A stretch of 64,000 nucleotides of DNA from Triplophysa rosa (lineage: Eukaryota > Chordata > Actinopteri > Cypriniformes > Nemacheilidae): positions 16,246,368-16,310,367 of the forward strand of contig NC_079904.1 in the NCBI RefSeq assembly GCF_024868665.1, read 5' to 3'. The translations under genes were made by a program, and so were the position numbers. Positions 23,901 through 35,900 of this stretch are shown piece by piece. The notes beneath the pieces were generated by a model. That model was given only the letters and a program-made list of their open reading frames with translations, made no database searches and was not told the origin of the DNA. Numbering within the stretch: position 1 is the stretch's first letter; every line of letters begins with the position of its first letter.

Positions 23901-26900
23901 CGGAGCTATCAGTCCGAGTAGCAAGGTAGAAGTCGTCGCCGAAGGAGAAGAGATCTGAGGACCCTACGGAGATGTGTCTGCTTATATAGCCATAAGCCCC
24001 ATCCATTTTGGCGGGCGCCATCGCTATAGGTCCGTGCAGCTTCGCTGCCATTGGCTCGAAGTTTTACTTTGCACGAACCAATGGCCGTGCGGTATTCACT
24101 GCGTTATTGTAAAGCTTCAGTCATAGGAGAAAAATGAGTTTTCCCCATAGCGTCCTGCGAGTGAAGAATCGATAGGGAACTGATATTTTGCCTGAATCAG
24201 AATTCAATCGAATATCATTCGATAACATTATGGTCAACATCTCCACCCCCCTCAATACACTATTCCTTCAATAACTCTTTCAGGTGCTGGCTTAACTTTC
24301 TTGGACTCATGCCAGTTTGAACAGCCGAACATCTGTGGTATGATCCAGGATGAGGGTGGGAATGCCAAGTGGACTCGAGTACAAACAGCAGAGGGGGGTC
24401 CAAAAACAGACTTTACCGTTCTGGGTCAATGTCAAGGTATGGAAATTTTTGCCTTTAATAAACAATTCCAAGCGTCTGTTGAATTTTAACAAAACATACC
24501 TTAGGAAGGACATAAAGTCACTCAACAGCAATGTGAAAGCCTGAGAGAATGCACAGATGCATGAAAGTTGGAAAAAAAGGCATATTGCATCAAATTTTCA
24601 TTTTTGAACTGATCCTAAAACATTAGTTTTGTGTTGTTTAAGCATGAATATCACTGATGTTATTCTGAAACCTCATATCTCCATATTTTGTGATTTTTAT
24701 TTTTTGCCATAATTTATTATTATTAGTCACCCTTTATGTTTGTTACTGGGTTTTGCAAATATCTAACGAATATAAAGTATTAAAAAGTGTTTTCAACGTT
24801 GACAACACAGTATGTAATCATTTAAAAAGTACAGTGTTTCTTCGATTTTATGAAAAACAGCGAATTTGGACATATGAGGTTGCAGAAGGACAGCGATGAC
24901 ATAAACTTGTTTTCTATGCAGTATTCAACAACTGCAAGTATTGCATCTTTTATGTAATTTTGACCAGTTTGTCCCATTTCTATTTTCTGCAAATAAATGC
25001 AAATATTTGCTTTGAAATTCGGGAGAAATGTTGTCACTGATTCACAGAATGAAACAAAAATGACCATTTTACCTAAACACTTATGTATAAAAACTTAAAG
25101 GTGCCATAGAATGGGAACTGTATTTACCTAGGCATAGATTAATAATGTACATGGAAATGACATATGGTGACTGTTAGGATGTACCAGTGGCCAGAGGTAT
25201 AAATAAGACGGCAGGGGACAAAAATGCACAGTTCAGAGTGGTTTTAATCCCAAAAATGCCAAAAAAAATGTAGTTCACCAAGGTGTACACAGTAGCACCC
25301 GAAAAGGAAATAAATCAAAATGATTTTACAATATACAAACAAATGTAAATTTGGCTATGCCTATGTACGGGCCCAAAAATACAAGCACCATTCAACCTCT
25401 CCACACTCCCTTTCTCTCTCCCCTAAAAAAAGGCTGCCTTTTAAAGCTTTGGCTCCTCCTATATTTGGAACATACCATTTTAGGCTGGTAAACCTATAAA
25501 TTACAAACAGGTAACAAGACAAAACAATCATATTTTCATTATAGTTCGGCTCTACATCATACATAATTTACATATATTACAGCTTGAAGTGCTCACAACA
25601 ATAAAACAGGACATATAAGAAAACACTTACATTCACAGTTCTCTCCCTCCCCTATGAGGTCAGAACCAGATGGAGAAATCTGCCATGAGCACATGTTAAC
25701 TTAAAAATGGTTACTTTGCATGTGGACAGGTTTGGCAAGTGAGAGGAGCACCAGAAGGTATGTCTAGCTGTTTGAAAATACATTGAAGTTAACTTGATAA
25801 CTAAATGAAATGAAATAAACAGGTATTGTGTAAAGTATTTTTGGTATTCTTTTCTGTGTAATGATATTGGAACAGCATGCATCAATGAACATTAAACAAT
25901 TAAACAAATAACATTTAACAGACCAAAAACCAAAACTAACAACTGGGGATGATAAATGGGATATCACAACACCAAAATTAGGGCTACAAACATACAAACT
26001 ATATGCCGGCAAAATACTGTATGTCATCCTTATGTAGTTGTATGTGTGTTTAATGGTGGAAAAGGTTTGTTGTGTGCACATACCCATGCTCAGTCCCTTC
26101 TAAATAAAAGTCCTAGGTCACAGTCAGACTGTGACATTTCCCCCTCCTTCTCCAGACACCTCTTGAGGTGTCCTTGAGAGGAAGTCCGCTGTGCAATTTT
26201 GAGTTCCAGTTCTATAAAGCACTTCGAAATCTAAAGGCTGAATGGCCAGAAACCACCTAGTGATTCGAGCATTGGTGTCTCTCATCTGGCCTAACCAGGT
26301 CAGAGCACAATGATCAGTTTCTAGCCGGAACTTACGTCCAAGTAAGTAATAGCGCAGAGAGTCCAACGCCCATTTAACTGCAAGGCATTCCTTCTCCACT
26401 GTTGAGTACTTTGTCTCCCGGGGAAGAAGTTTCCTGCTTATATAGGCAATTGTTTTTAGATGTCCTTGTTCACCCTGCAACATCACAGCTCTCAGGCCAT
26501 GCTCTGAAGCATCAGTCTGCACAGTGAACAGTTTCTCAAAGTCAGGACTCTGAAGCACTGGTTCCTTACATAATGAGTCCTTCAAATCCTGAAAGGCCTT
26601 TTCACAGTCCATAGTCCAATTCACCATGATTGGGTGGCACTTTTTGGTGAGATTAGTCAGTGCAACTGCCCGGGCTGAGAAGTTTGGTACAAACCGTCAG
26701 TACCAGCCAACCAGTCCCAAGAAGGACCGTACCTGATTTTTGGTCACAGGCCTCTCAGCATTCTTAATGGCTTCGATTTTTCCAACTTGTGGTTGGACCA
26801 CACCATGTCCCAGTACATACCCCAAGTATTGGGTCTCAGTCTTGCCCAGGGCACACTTGTCTGGGCGAATGGTCAATCCAGCACTCTTTATACTCTTTAG

Positions 26901-29900
26901 CACCTCTTGGAGATGCCCTAGGTGTTCCTCCCAGCTCTGGCTAAAAATAATAATATCATCTAAGTAGGCTGCAGAAAACCTTTCTGTCCCCTGGAGAATC
27001 TGGTTCATCATTCTCTGAAATGTTGCTGGAGCCCCATGAAGCCCAAATGGAAGAACCCGGAACTGAAAGTGTCCAAATGGGGTCTTAAATGCTGTAACCT
27101 CCTTGCATTCTGGCTTCAACGGAACTTGCCAATACCCCTTGCAGAGATCGAGAGTGCTGAGGTATTTTGCTCTTCCAAGTCTTTCAACCAGTTCATCCAC
27201 TCTTGGCATGGGGTAAGGGTCAAACTTACTGACACTATTCAGTTTAAGGAAGTCCAGGCAGAACCGGAGCGTGCCATCCTTCTTGGGTACCAGCACGATA
27301 GGGCTGCTCTACTCGCTGGTGGATTTCCTCCAGACTCTGCATGGTCTCCAGCTCCTCTTTCATCACCCGCAGCAGTCTTTCAGGCACATGATAGACAGGC
27401 TGTCGGATGGGTTTAGGGTCATTCAGGATGATAGAGTGACAGATGAGGTCTGTCCTACCAGGTGAGTCCATGAAAAGTTGGTCAGGTAAGAATCCCATCA
27501 GCTGTTGTTTCTGGTTCTCAGTCAGGTGATCAAGATTCAACTCGCTCTTACATGGATGTCCAGTGATGTATTGCTCCTCAACCTCCTCTTCCTCTTCTAC
27601 TGCTCTCACAAACATAGCGTTGTCAGTCACTAGGACTGGTGTGCCTTCAGCCATATCTGACGATGGTATACGGAAATGCCATTTCTTTAGCATGTTGATA
27701 TGGAAGACCTGCAGAGGTTGGATTCTTGGAGGAATCTCAGTTTCTTAGGTCACTGGACCCACTTTCCGCTTCACTTCATAGGGGCCTTGCCATTTCGCCA
27801 ACAACTTATTTTCCGATGTTGGCAATAGCAAGAGAGGACCTTTTCACCAGACTGGAAACAACGTGTTCGGGCTGCCTTATCATACCACTCTTTCTGCTGG
27901 GCTTGGCACTGGAGCAAATTCTTTTTAGCTTGAGATGTTGTCTTTTGGAGCTGCTCCCTCATCTTGAGGACATAAGTGAGGATGTTCTGCTTACTGTCCT
28001 CCCAGCTCTCTTTCAGTACATCCAAGGGTCCTCTAACATGATGGCCATAAATGAGCTCAAAACGGGAGAATCCTGTTGAGACCTGGGGTACTTCCCGATA
28101 GGCAAAAAGAAGGAAAGGTAGCCACTTGTCCCAGTCTTTGCCTGTTTCAGAGACAAACTTTCTGAGCATGGATTTTAGGGTCTGGTTAAAACATTCTACC
28201 AGGCCATCAGTCTGAGGATGATACGGGGTGGTTCACAATCTCTTAATCCCTAGTAGTGGTTATATCTGGTGTAGGGTATGGCTCATGAAGTTAGGACCTT
28301 GGTCTGTGAGAAGCTCTTGTGGTATGCCTACTTGTGAAAAAAATCTCAAAAGTGCTGTGGATATCTGTTTGGCAGTGACCTCTCTAAGTGGATAAGCCTC
28401 AGGGTACCTTGTGGCATAGTCACAAATTACTAAAATGAATCGGTTCCCTGCCTGACTTCTCTCCAGTGGGCCAACAATATCCACTCCAATCCTTTCAAAT
28501 GGAGAGTCAACCACAGGCAATGGTATGAGCGGGGCATAAGCAGGGGTACGACCCACCGCAAACTGACACTCAGGGCATGTCTTACAGTACTCCTTAACTT
28601 CACTGTACATTCTGGGGCCAGTAAAACCTCTTGGCAATCCGCATCAAGGTTTTCATAAATCCCAAGTGACCTGCCCAAGGGATGGAGTGTCCTAGATCTA
28701 ATATCTCCCTTCTCTGTGTCTTTGGCACAACCAACTGCATGCCGTCCTCCTTACTTCCTCTGTACAAGAGTCCATTACTTAATACAAAACTCTCACCCAA
28801 CAAAACTTTTACCCCTTGCTTCTCCGTTACCTGCCTAAAACAGACAGCTAAGGTGGGATCTTCATTCTGGAGCTTAGCAAGATTATTTGGAATGACAATG
28901 TCTGTATCACTCAATTAAGGTTCCTCTGCCTCTACCTCAGCTTGCTCTGTGTTCTCCATCAAACTTCCAACATGCTCTCTACGTAGCTGTAGCCTATCCT
29001 CCTCTGTAGGTTTTGGTTCTGCAACAGTAACCTCAGCATAAAAAGGCATTGATTGCAGTGCCTCATCAATACCTTGGGTTGGTGTGTTTTGTACTTGCTG
29101 CTTAGCCTGAGCTCTTGTCACTACTCCACACCATGCAGTCTCCTGCACCAAATCAACCAACACTGGCAAATCTGTGCCTAGCAGAATGGGGTATGGCAGA
29201 CACTGAGCTACTCCAACCTTCATGAGATATGGCTGATTATACACCTCAATGTAGACCTCAGCTGTTGGCAAATTAGTACTATCCCCATGAACACAACAAA
29301 CAGTCACAGTTTGCTCCTCCCTCCAGCTATCTCTGGGTACATATTTGGCCTCTACCAATGTGTGGGCACAACCCGTGTCAACCAAAGCTGGAAGTGGTTT
29401 ACCATTCAACAAGACAGTGACCACTGGCTCTAAGTCCTGTTTAAGGGTTGCATATTATACTAGCCGTGGAACATAACAGAGACTTGCTGTCTTAGGTTTT
29501 TTTAAGGGGCAATGCGGTCTAATATGCCCTGCCTCACCACAATTATAACACACAACTTCATTTTTGGCTGTAGTTTGAGGTAGGGGAACAGGTGTTGTGG
29601 GTTTAATGTATGTGGATTTCAGAATCTTAAATTGGCTTTGAGAGTTTGAAACCCCCCCCCAACCCCTCAGACTTACACTTGGTGTCCACCAGAATGTCAG
29701 AATATTGGAAGTTTCCTGGACCCCTCCTTGCTGCTATATAGGCCTCCACCAGATTAGCAGCCTGCGCAGCAGTGGTTGGATTCCGTTCCTTGACCCAAAT
29801 TCTCACCTCTGGATGCAAGACCTGTAGGTACTGTTCAAGCACAATAGCCTCCATGATGTTATCTTTGCTGCTTTTGGTGAACTGGACCCACTTGCAGAAA

Positions 29901-32900
29901 ATATCCTTAAGATGAGTGTAGAGTTCTTGTGGTGACTCATGCATAGGAATATTTAAAGAACGGAACCTCAGACGATAAGTCTCTGTGCTGATCTCATACT
30001 TTTTCAGTATGGCTTGCTTCAGCTGGTCATAATCCTGTGTCTGGGAAGGGCTCATTGCCACAAAAGCACTCCTGGCCTTGCCTGTAAGCAGGGGTATAAG
30101 GCGTATAGCCCAGTCTGGTAAACTTCAGCCAGTCTCTCAAAAGTGGTCAAAAAGTGTTCTATGTCATCTGTGTCCTCAAGCCTGGCCAATCTTGGCTCCT
30201 GGCCTTTCACCCTGGCTGCCGTTCCATCACTGTCTGTATCTGAAACTCTGGTAAGCTCCATATCCAGCTGTATTTGGTTGACTTGATGGCTGAGGACTTT
30301 GTGGTGTTGCTCTCGTCTAATGGTTTCTCGCTCTTGCCGTTCGTCCCGCTCTCGCTGATACCGCATGAAGGACTCAAACATTTGTGCAAGAGCCGTAATT
30401 GCAGCGTCCTCTCCAGCTGACGAAACCTCAGCAGGTTGCTCACTTGCCTCCGGGGCACCTACCGTGGTACCCTGGTCCACATCCTGAACTGCGCCTTCCT
30501 CAGGCTGACTCCTTAGTTTAGGAGGCATGTCAGAAAAAAAGAGAAAAAAATCCCCGCTTGTCTCTCGACAGTTACTGAATCTTCTGTATAACTTCTGACA
30601 CCACTTGTTAGGATGTACAAGCGGCCAGAGGTATAAATAAAATAGCAGGGGACAAAAATGCACAGTTCAGAGTGGTTTTAATCCCAAAAATGCCAAAAAA
30701 AAAATGTAGTTCTCCAAGGTGTACACAGTAGCACCCAAAAAGGAAATAAATCAAAATGATTTTACAATATACAAACAAATGTAAGTTTGGCTATGCCAAT
30801 GTACGGGCCCAAAAATACAAGCACCATTCAACCTCTCCACACTCCCTTTCTCTCTCCCCTAAAAAATGGCTGCCTTTTAAAGCTTTGGCTCCTCCTATAT
30901 TTGGAACATACCATTTTAGGGTGGGAAACCTATAAGTTACAAACAGGTAACAAGACAAAACAATCATACTTTCATTATAGTTCGGCTCTAAATCATACAT
31001 AATTTACATCTATTAAAGCTTGAAGTGCTCACAACAATAAAACAGGACATATAAGAAAACACTTACATCCACAGTTCTCTCCCTCCCCTATGAGGTTAGA
31101 ACCAGATGGAGAAACCTGCCATGAGCATGTTAACTTAAAAATGGTTACTTTCCATGTCGACAGGTTTGGCAAGTGAGAGGAGCACCAGAAGGTATGTCTA
31201 GCTGTTTGAAAATACATTGAAGTTAACTTGATAACTAAATGAAATGAAATAAACAGTTATTGTGTAAAGTATTTTTGGTATTCTTTTCTGTGTAATGATA
31301 TTGGAACAGCATGCATCACTGAACATTAAACAATTAAACAAATAACATTTAACAGACCAAAAACCAAAACTAACAACTGGGGGTGATAAATGGGATATCA
31401 CAACACCAAAATTAGGGCTACAAACATACAAACTATATGCCGGCAAAATATATCATCCTTATGTAGTTGTATGTACAGTGGCTTGCAAAAGTATTCATCC
31501 CCCTTCATTTTATTCACATTTTGTTATGCTGCTGCCTTATCTTAAACTACTTTAAATGATTATTTTTTTACATTAATTTACACTCCATGCACAATAATGA
31601 CAAAACAAAAAACTGATTTTTGACAGCTTTGCAAATTTATTAAAAATAAAAAACAAAAATAAGTACATTGCATAAGTATTCATACCCTCAACTCAGAAAA
31701 TGGTTATAGCGCCTTTACAGACTCAAATCTTTTTGGGTATGATGTGAAAAGCTTTACACATCTGCATTTGGCAATTTTCTGTCATTCTTCTCCTCAGATC
31801 CTTTCAAACTCTGTCAGGTTGGATGGAGATCATCAGTAGACAGACATTTTCAGGTTTCTACAGAGATGTTCAGTTGGGTTCAAGCACTAGCTGGGCCACT
31901 CAAGGACATAGACAGAGTTGTCCATAAGCCACTCTTGCATTGTTTCAGTTGTGTGCTTAGGATCATTGTCATGTTGGAGAATGAACCTTCTGCCCTGTCC
32001 GAGGTTCTGAATGTTCTGGGCTAGGTTTTCATGATCATTATCTCCGTATTTTGTGTACAGTCCCTGAAGCTGAAAACCACCCCCACATCATGATGCTGTT
32101 TCCACTACACTTTACTGTTAAGACGGTATTGTACAGGTGTTGAGCAGTGCTTGTTTTTCTCCAGACATGATGCATGAATCTGAGATTCATCAGACCAGAA
32201 TATCTTGTTTCTGACAGTTTGAAAGATTCGTTGAAGTACGTTTTTGCATATTTCAAGTTTCCATGTGTCTTCACTGAGCAAAGGCTTGAGTCTGGCCACT
32301 AAGCCATAAAGCCCAGATTGGTGGAGTGTTGCAGTGATGTTTGTCCTTCTGTAAGTTTCTCCCATCTCCATATATGATCATGGAGCTCAACCAGAGTAAT
32401 CATCAGCTTCTTGGTCACCGCTCTAACCAAGACCCTTCTCCATCGATGGCTCAGTTTGGACAGGAGGTCAGCTCAAGTAAGAGATCTGGTGGTTCCAAAC
32501 CTCTTTCATTGAGGATAAATGGAGGCTACATGCTTCTGTGAACCTTCAATACAGCAGATTTTTTTCAGAAGTCTTCCCCAGATCTGTGCCTTGATACAAT
32601 CCTGTCTCAAAGCTCTACTGGCAGTTCTTTTGACCTCATGTCTTGGTTTTTACTTTGATATGCATTTTCAGCTGTTGCACCCTTTATAGAGAGAGATATG
32701 TGCCGCTCCAAATCATACTTATTCAATTGAATTTGGCACAGGTTAACTCCACTCGAAGTGTATAAACATCAACAAGCAAAACTAATGCTTCTGAGCTAAA
32801 TTTCAAGTGTCCCAGAAAAGGGTATGAATACTTATGCAATGTACTTATTTTTGTTTTTATTATTAATAAATTTGCAAAGCGGTCAAAAATCAGTTTTTTG

Positions 32901-35900
32901 TTTTGTCATTATTGTGCATGGAGTGTAGATTAATGTAAAAAAATAATCATTTAAAGTAGTTTAAGATAAGGCAGCAGCATAACAAAATGTGAATAAAATG
33001 AAGGGGGATGAATACTTTTGCAAGCCACTGTATGTGTAATGGTGGAAAAAGTTTGTTGTGTGCACATACCCATGCTCAGTCCCTTCTAAATAAAAGTCTT
33101 AGGTCACAGTCAGTCTGTGACAGTGACCCTCAAACACTATTGTTTCCTCCTTGTGTAAAACTTGTGCATGCAAAAGACCACTGAAAAAGAGGCCAATCCC
33201 AACATAACACTGACTGTGACGTTACAGTCGGGATGTACGCCCCCAACGTTGCATATACCCGCCCGTGGTTTAGGCCAGCCGAACGTGCACAGCCGAATCA
33301 TCGGAAGTTCTGCAGGTATTGTGAATAGGGTTGGGCGATTTCCACCAAATTGGCATCGGACGATGTCTACAGTGAAACCTCGCGATGGACGATGACATCG
33401 TTGTCTTCTTTAAATAAGCCGCGACTTTATGAAGTGAGGGGCATCTAGGCGCGAGCTGCGCAGAGACACGTCTTCTTTATAATAGCGCAAGCTGGGCAGT
33501 TATCAAGTCAGACGCTCAGCGTTTTGATACCGATTTAAGAAGGGGGAAATTCCGACTATATTGCCATTAGAACCCCTGCCGCAAGCAGTAAGTAGTGATT
33601 TTATCCACTTCTTCCATTTCCTGACATTAGCGATCTGTTTGCTGTGTGAGCTAGTGGCATGAGCCGCGCAGCGAAAAAGCCAATCAGAGCAGAGCTCAAC
33701 ATTAATATTAATGACCTTTCCATTCTAGGGACAATTCAATTTAACAAATTGTTTCAATGAATTCTTTGGCACCTTTAAGTAAATCAGAAAAAACTGAAAA
33801 TTATTTTGGAGAGGTCTCTTCATTTTTTTCTTGGCTTAAGTTTTATTCTGAACATTAACATTAACAAGCGCTGAATTCATGATCCATAACTTTTAAGGCA
33901 CTCCTATCATTACTTTTGGCATTACAAACTACTTGGCTTGCAAGTTGCTGTATTTACATCACAATGATTTGTTTTATAATGTTGTTATGGTCGCACTTTG
34001 GTCTTCATGATAATACGTTTATACCATAGAGCGCCATAAAGAAACTATTATTCGTCTTTGCTCTTTGGTAACCTCTTCTTGTCAAAGCAGCATAACATGC
34101 AATAAGTTTCAAAATTTACTTACATCTCTCCATATGAGGTGGAGATCTGGCAAAACTGAAGTTTGGCTTAGCATTGTCTAATAAACGTTTTCACTTGCCA
34201 GGTTTCGGGTACTTCATGCATATCAGCACATTGACAGGAAATCACGGAGACCAGGCTTACCTGGAGAGTCGTCTCTTTTACCCCACCAGAGGCTTCCAGT
34301 GCCTGCAATTCTATCATTACAACAGCGGGGGCGATGATGATCAACTAAACATCTGGGTGCGCGTGTACACCGACGACGAATCCAAAGGAGACCTGAGATT
34401 CGTTCAGACAATTAGCGGTAATAATTCTTCACCTCAAACAAAATGGATAGGTTTTAGCTTTCGGAATATCTCTCATTATGCATAATACTTTATACTTTAT
34501 TAGGTGGACCTAAAAACTCCTGGGAGCTGTACCATGTGAACCTACAGGTCTCTCAAAAATTCAGAGTGGTGTTCGAGGGGGTTAAAGGACGTAATGCATC
34601 AAAAGGGGGTCTGTCTCTGGATGACATCAACCTCTCGGAGACGCAGTGTCCTCACCACACTTGGCGAATTCGTGACTTTTCCAACCTTCTGGCCACAACG
34701 CAAGTAGGCTCCAAAATCTTCAGTCCACCCTTCGTATACAGTGAAGGTTACTCTTTTCAGGTTAGCCTGTACATTAAAGGCATGGTGGATAGCCCAGATA
34801 AGATGGCAATCTACTTCCACTTGACTTCCGGACCTTATGATGAGCATCTCAAATGGCCGTGTCCGTGGCAACAAGCTTCCATGGAGATGATGGACCAGAC
34901 TCCAGACATCCAAAAACGCATGAACAACCTGAGGATGTTCACTACAGATCCAAATAAGACCTCCAATGATTGTAAGATTAAAACTATGGAGTTCAAAAGC
35001 AATAGTGCAGCAGATACCGCTGTTGTCACCTTTATGGTTTCATAAACAACATGTTCTCTTTGTGCAGCTGCAGGTAATGTGGAATATTTCTGGGATGACC
35101 CACGAAAAGTTGGTAGTCTGGTCACTGACTCCAATGGCAATTCATACTATCGGGGAACAGGTTACGGCACCACCAATTTCATCACGCATGAACACTTCAA
35201 GAGCCGAAGCTTTATTAAAGGAAATGACGTGATCTTTCTCCTGTCTCTTGAAGGTTTGCTTTTTAAGATATTTTTTAGAAAAAACAACCATTTTTAACCC
35301 ACACCAGCAAAGTACATACAAAACAGGTGTGTGAACCATGGTTAACGTTTAATTGTTTTCAATAGATGCCACTGGACTTTTGAAGAAGCAGCTTGCAGAC
35401 TTTGGCATACCAGATATCAGAGATCTGAAACCAGCAATTGATGACTCAGTGAAAGCTTCCACCGGCAGATCCACAGCAACGTTGGCAATAAGCGTCTTTG
35501 TGGCAGCTGGAATGTTAATGGCCATCACAGTGGGCGCACTGTACTATGTGTGGAGAGTTCAGAAAAGACAGATGGAAAGAGATGGAGAGGCTGAACCAGA
35601 GAGGACACATGGCTGTGAGTATCCACATGTATATTAAAGGTCCAGTGTGTACATTTTTTGAAATATCTATTGACAAAAATGCTATATAATATACACAACT
35701 ATGTCTTCAGAGGAGTATAAAGACCTTACATAATGAAGTGTTATGTTTTTATTATCATAGAATGAGCTATTTCTATCTACATACACCACGAGTACCTAGT
35801 GTTGGGCGATATACCGGTTCATATCAAATACCGGTGTGTATTTTTGTTATGATATGAATTTGTAATATACCATATTACCGGTCTATGTTGCTTAAACAAT

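Larger units (their letters stand above)
18757..24180 (-). mobile_element. DIRS-type tyrosine-recombinase retrotransposon
   Basis: About 5.4 kb, markedly more GC-rich than its surroundings. Reading leftwards: inverted terminal repeat (24180-23959), gag-like ORF, RT and RNase H, tyrosine recombinase, internal complementary region (about 19070-19172), inverted terminal repeat (19013-18757). There is no LTR and no target-site duplication. Both borders carry AAC (18754-18756 and 24178-24180), equal to GTT on the element strand, as expected for recombinase-mediated insertion at a three-base identity. It is inserted in the L2-like LINE. Reading frames overlap but carry breaks, and the recombinase has lost a key arginine. 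Confidence 0.93.
17510..24245 (-). mobile_element. L2-like LINE in mep1b intron 8, split by DIRS
   Basis: The 3' end is near 17510 (ggcaaggcaagttaatttat, a tail common to fish L2-type elements). The RT region is read on the minus strand: [40 protein letters not shown] and a C-terminal RSLPWLPV block. A deletion removes the segment between GSIL and the YADD block and shifts the frame. At 18756 the LINE stops and it resumes at 24181. Joining there restores [15 protein letters not shown] in one frame. It is 5'-truncated near 24245, just before mep1b exon 9, and lies antisense to the gene. Confidence 0.85.
25167..33127 (-). mobile_element. Gmr1-like Ty3/gypsy LTR retrotransposon, copy 2
   Basis: LTRs at 25172-26136 and 30606-33122, with the 5-bp duplication GTGAC at 25167-25171 and 33123-33127. 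Domain order on the minus strand is gag, protease, integrase, RT, RNase H, as in copy 1. The protease and RNase H regions are each in one frame and the RT almost so. Gag and integrase carry frameshifts or stops, and W-C-type CpG decay is visible (DGLVECFNQ instead of DGLVERFNQ). The LTRs are nearly identical outside a Tc1 insertion in the 5' LTR, so this is a younger insertion than copy 1. It lies antisense in mep1b intron 9. Confidence 0.94.
25095..33778. mobile_element. TTAA-flanked MITE in mep1b intron 9, split by LTR element
   Basis: The left part is 25095-25171 and the right part 33123-33778. The ends are TTAA-AGGTGCCATAGAATG and, in inverse, TTAA-AGGTGCCAAAGAATT. TTAA duplications are typical of piggyBac and Kolobok elements. 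The Gmr1-like copy 2 is inserted between the two parts, with GTGAC at each side. The right part also contains a segment starting gggttgggcgattt (about 33326) that may be a further hAT 5' end. Confidence 0.75.

Noticed and set aside
20379..23929. Long + strand frames in the GC-rich block
   Set aside because: Antisense shadows of the DIRS coding frames; the GC richness belongs to the element and is not a host CpG island.
32341..32541. + strand frame inside the Tc1 element
   Set aside because: Antisense to the transposase remnants.
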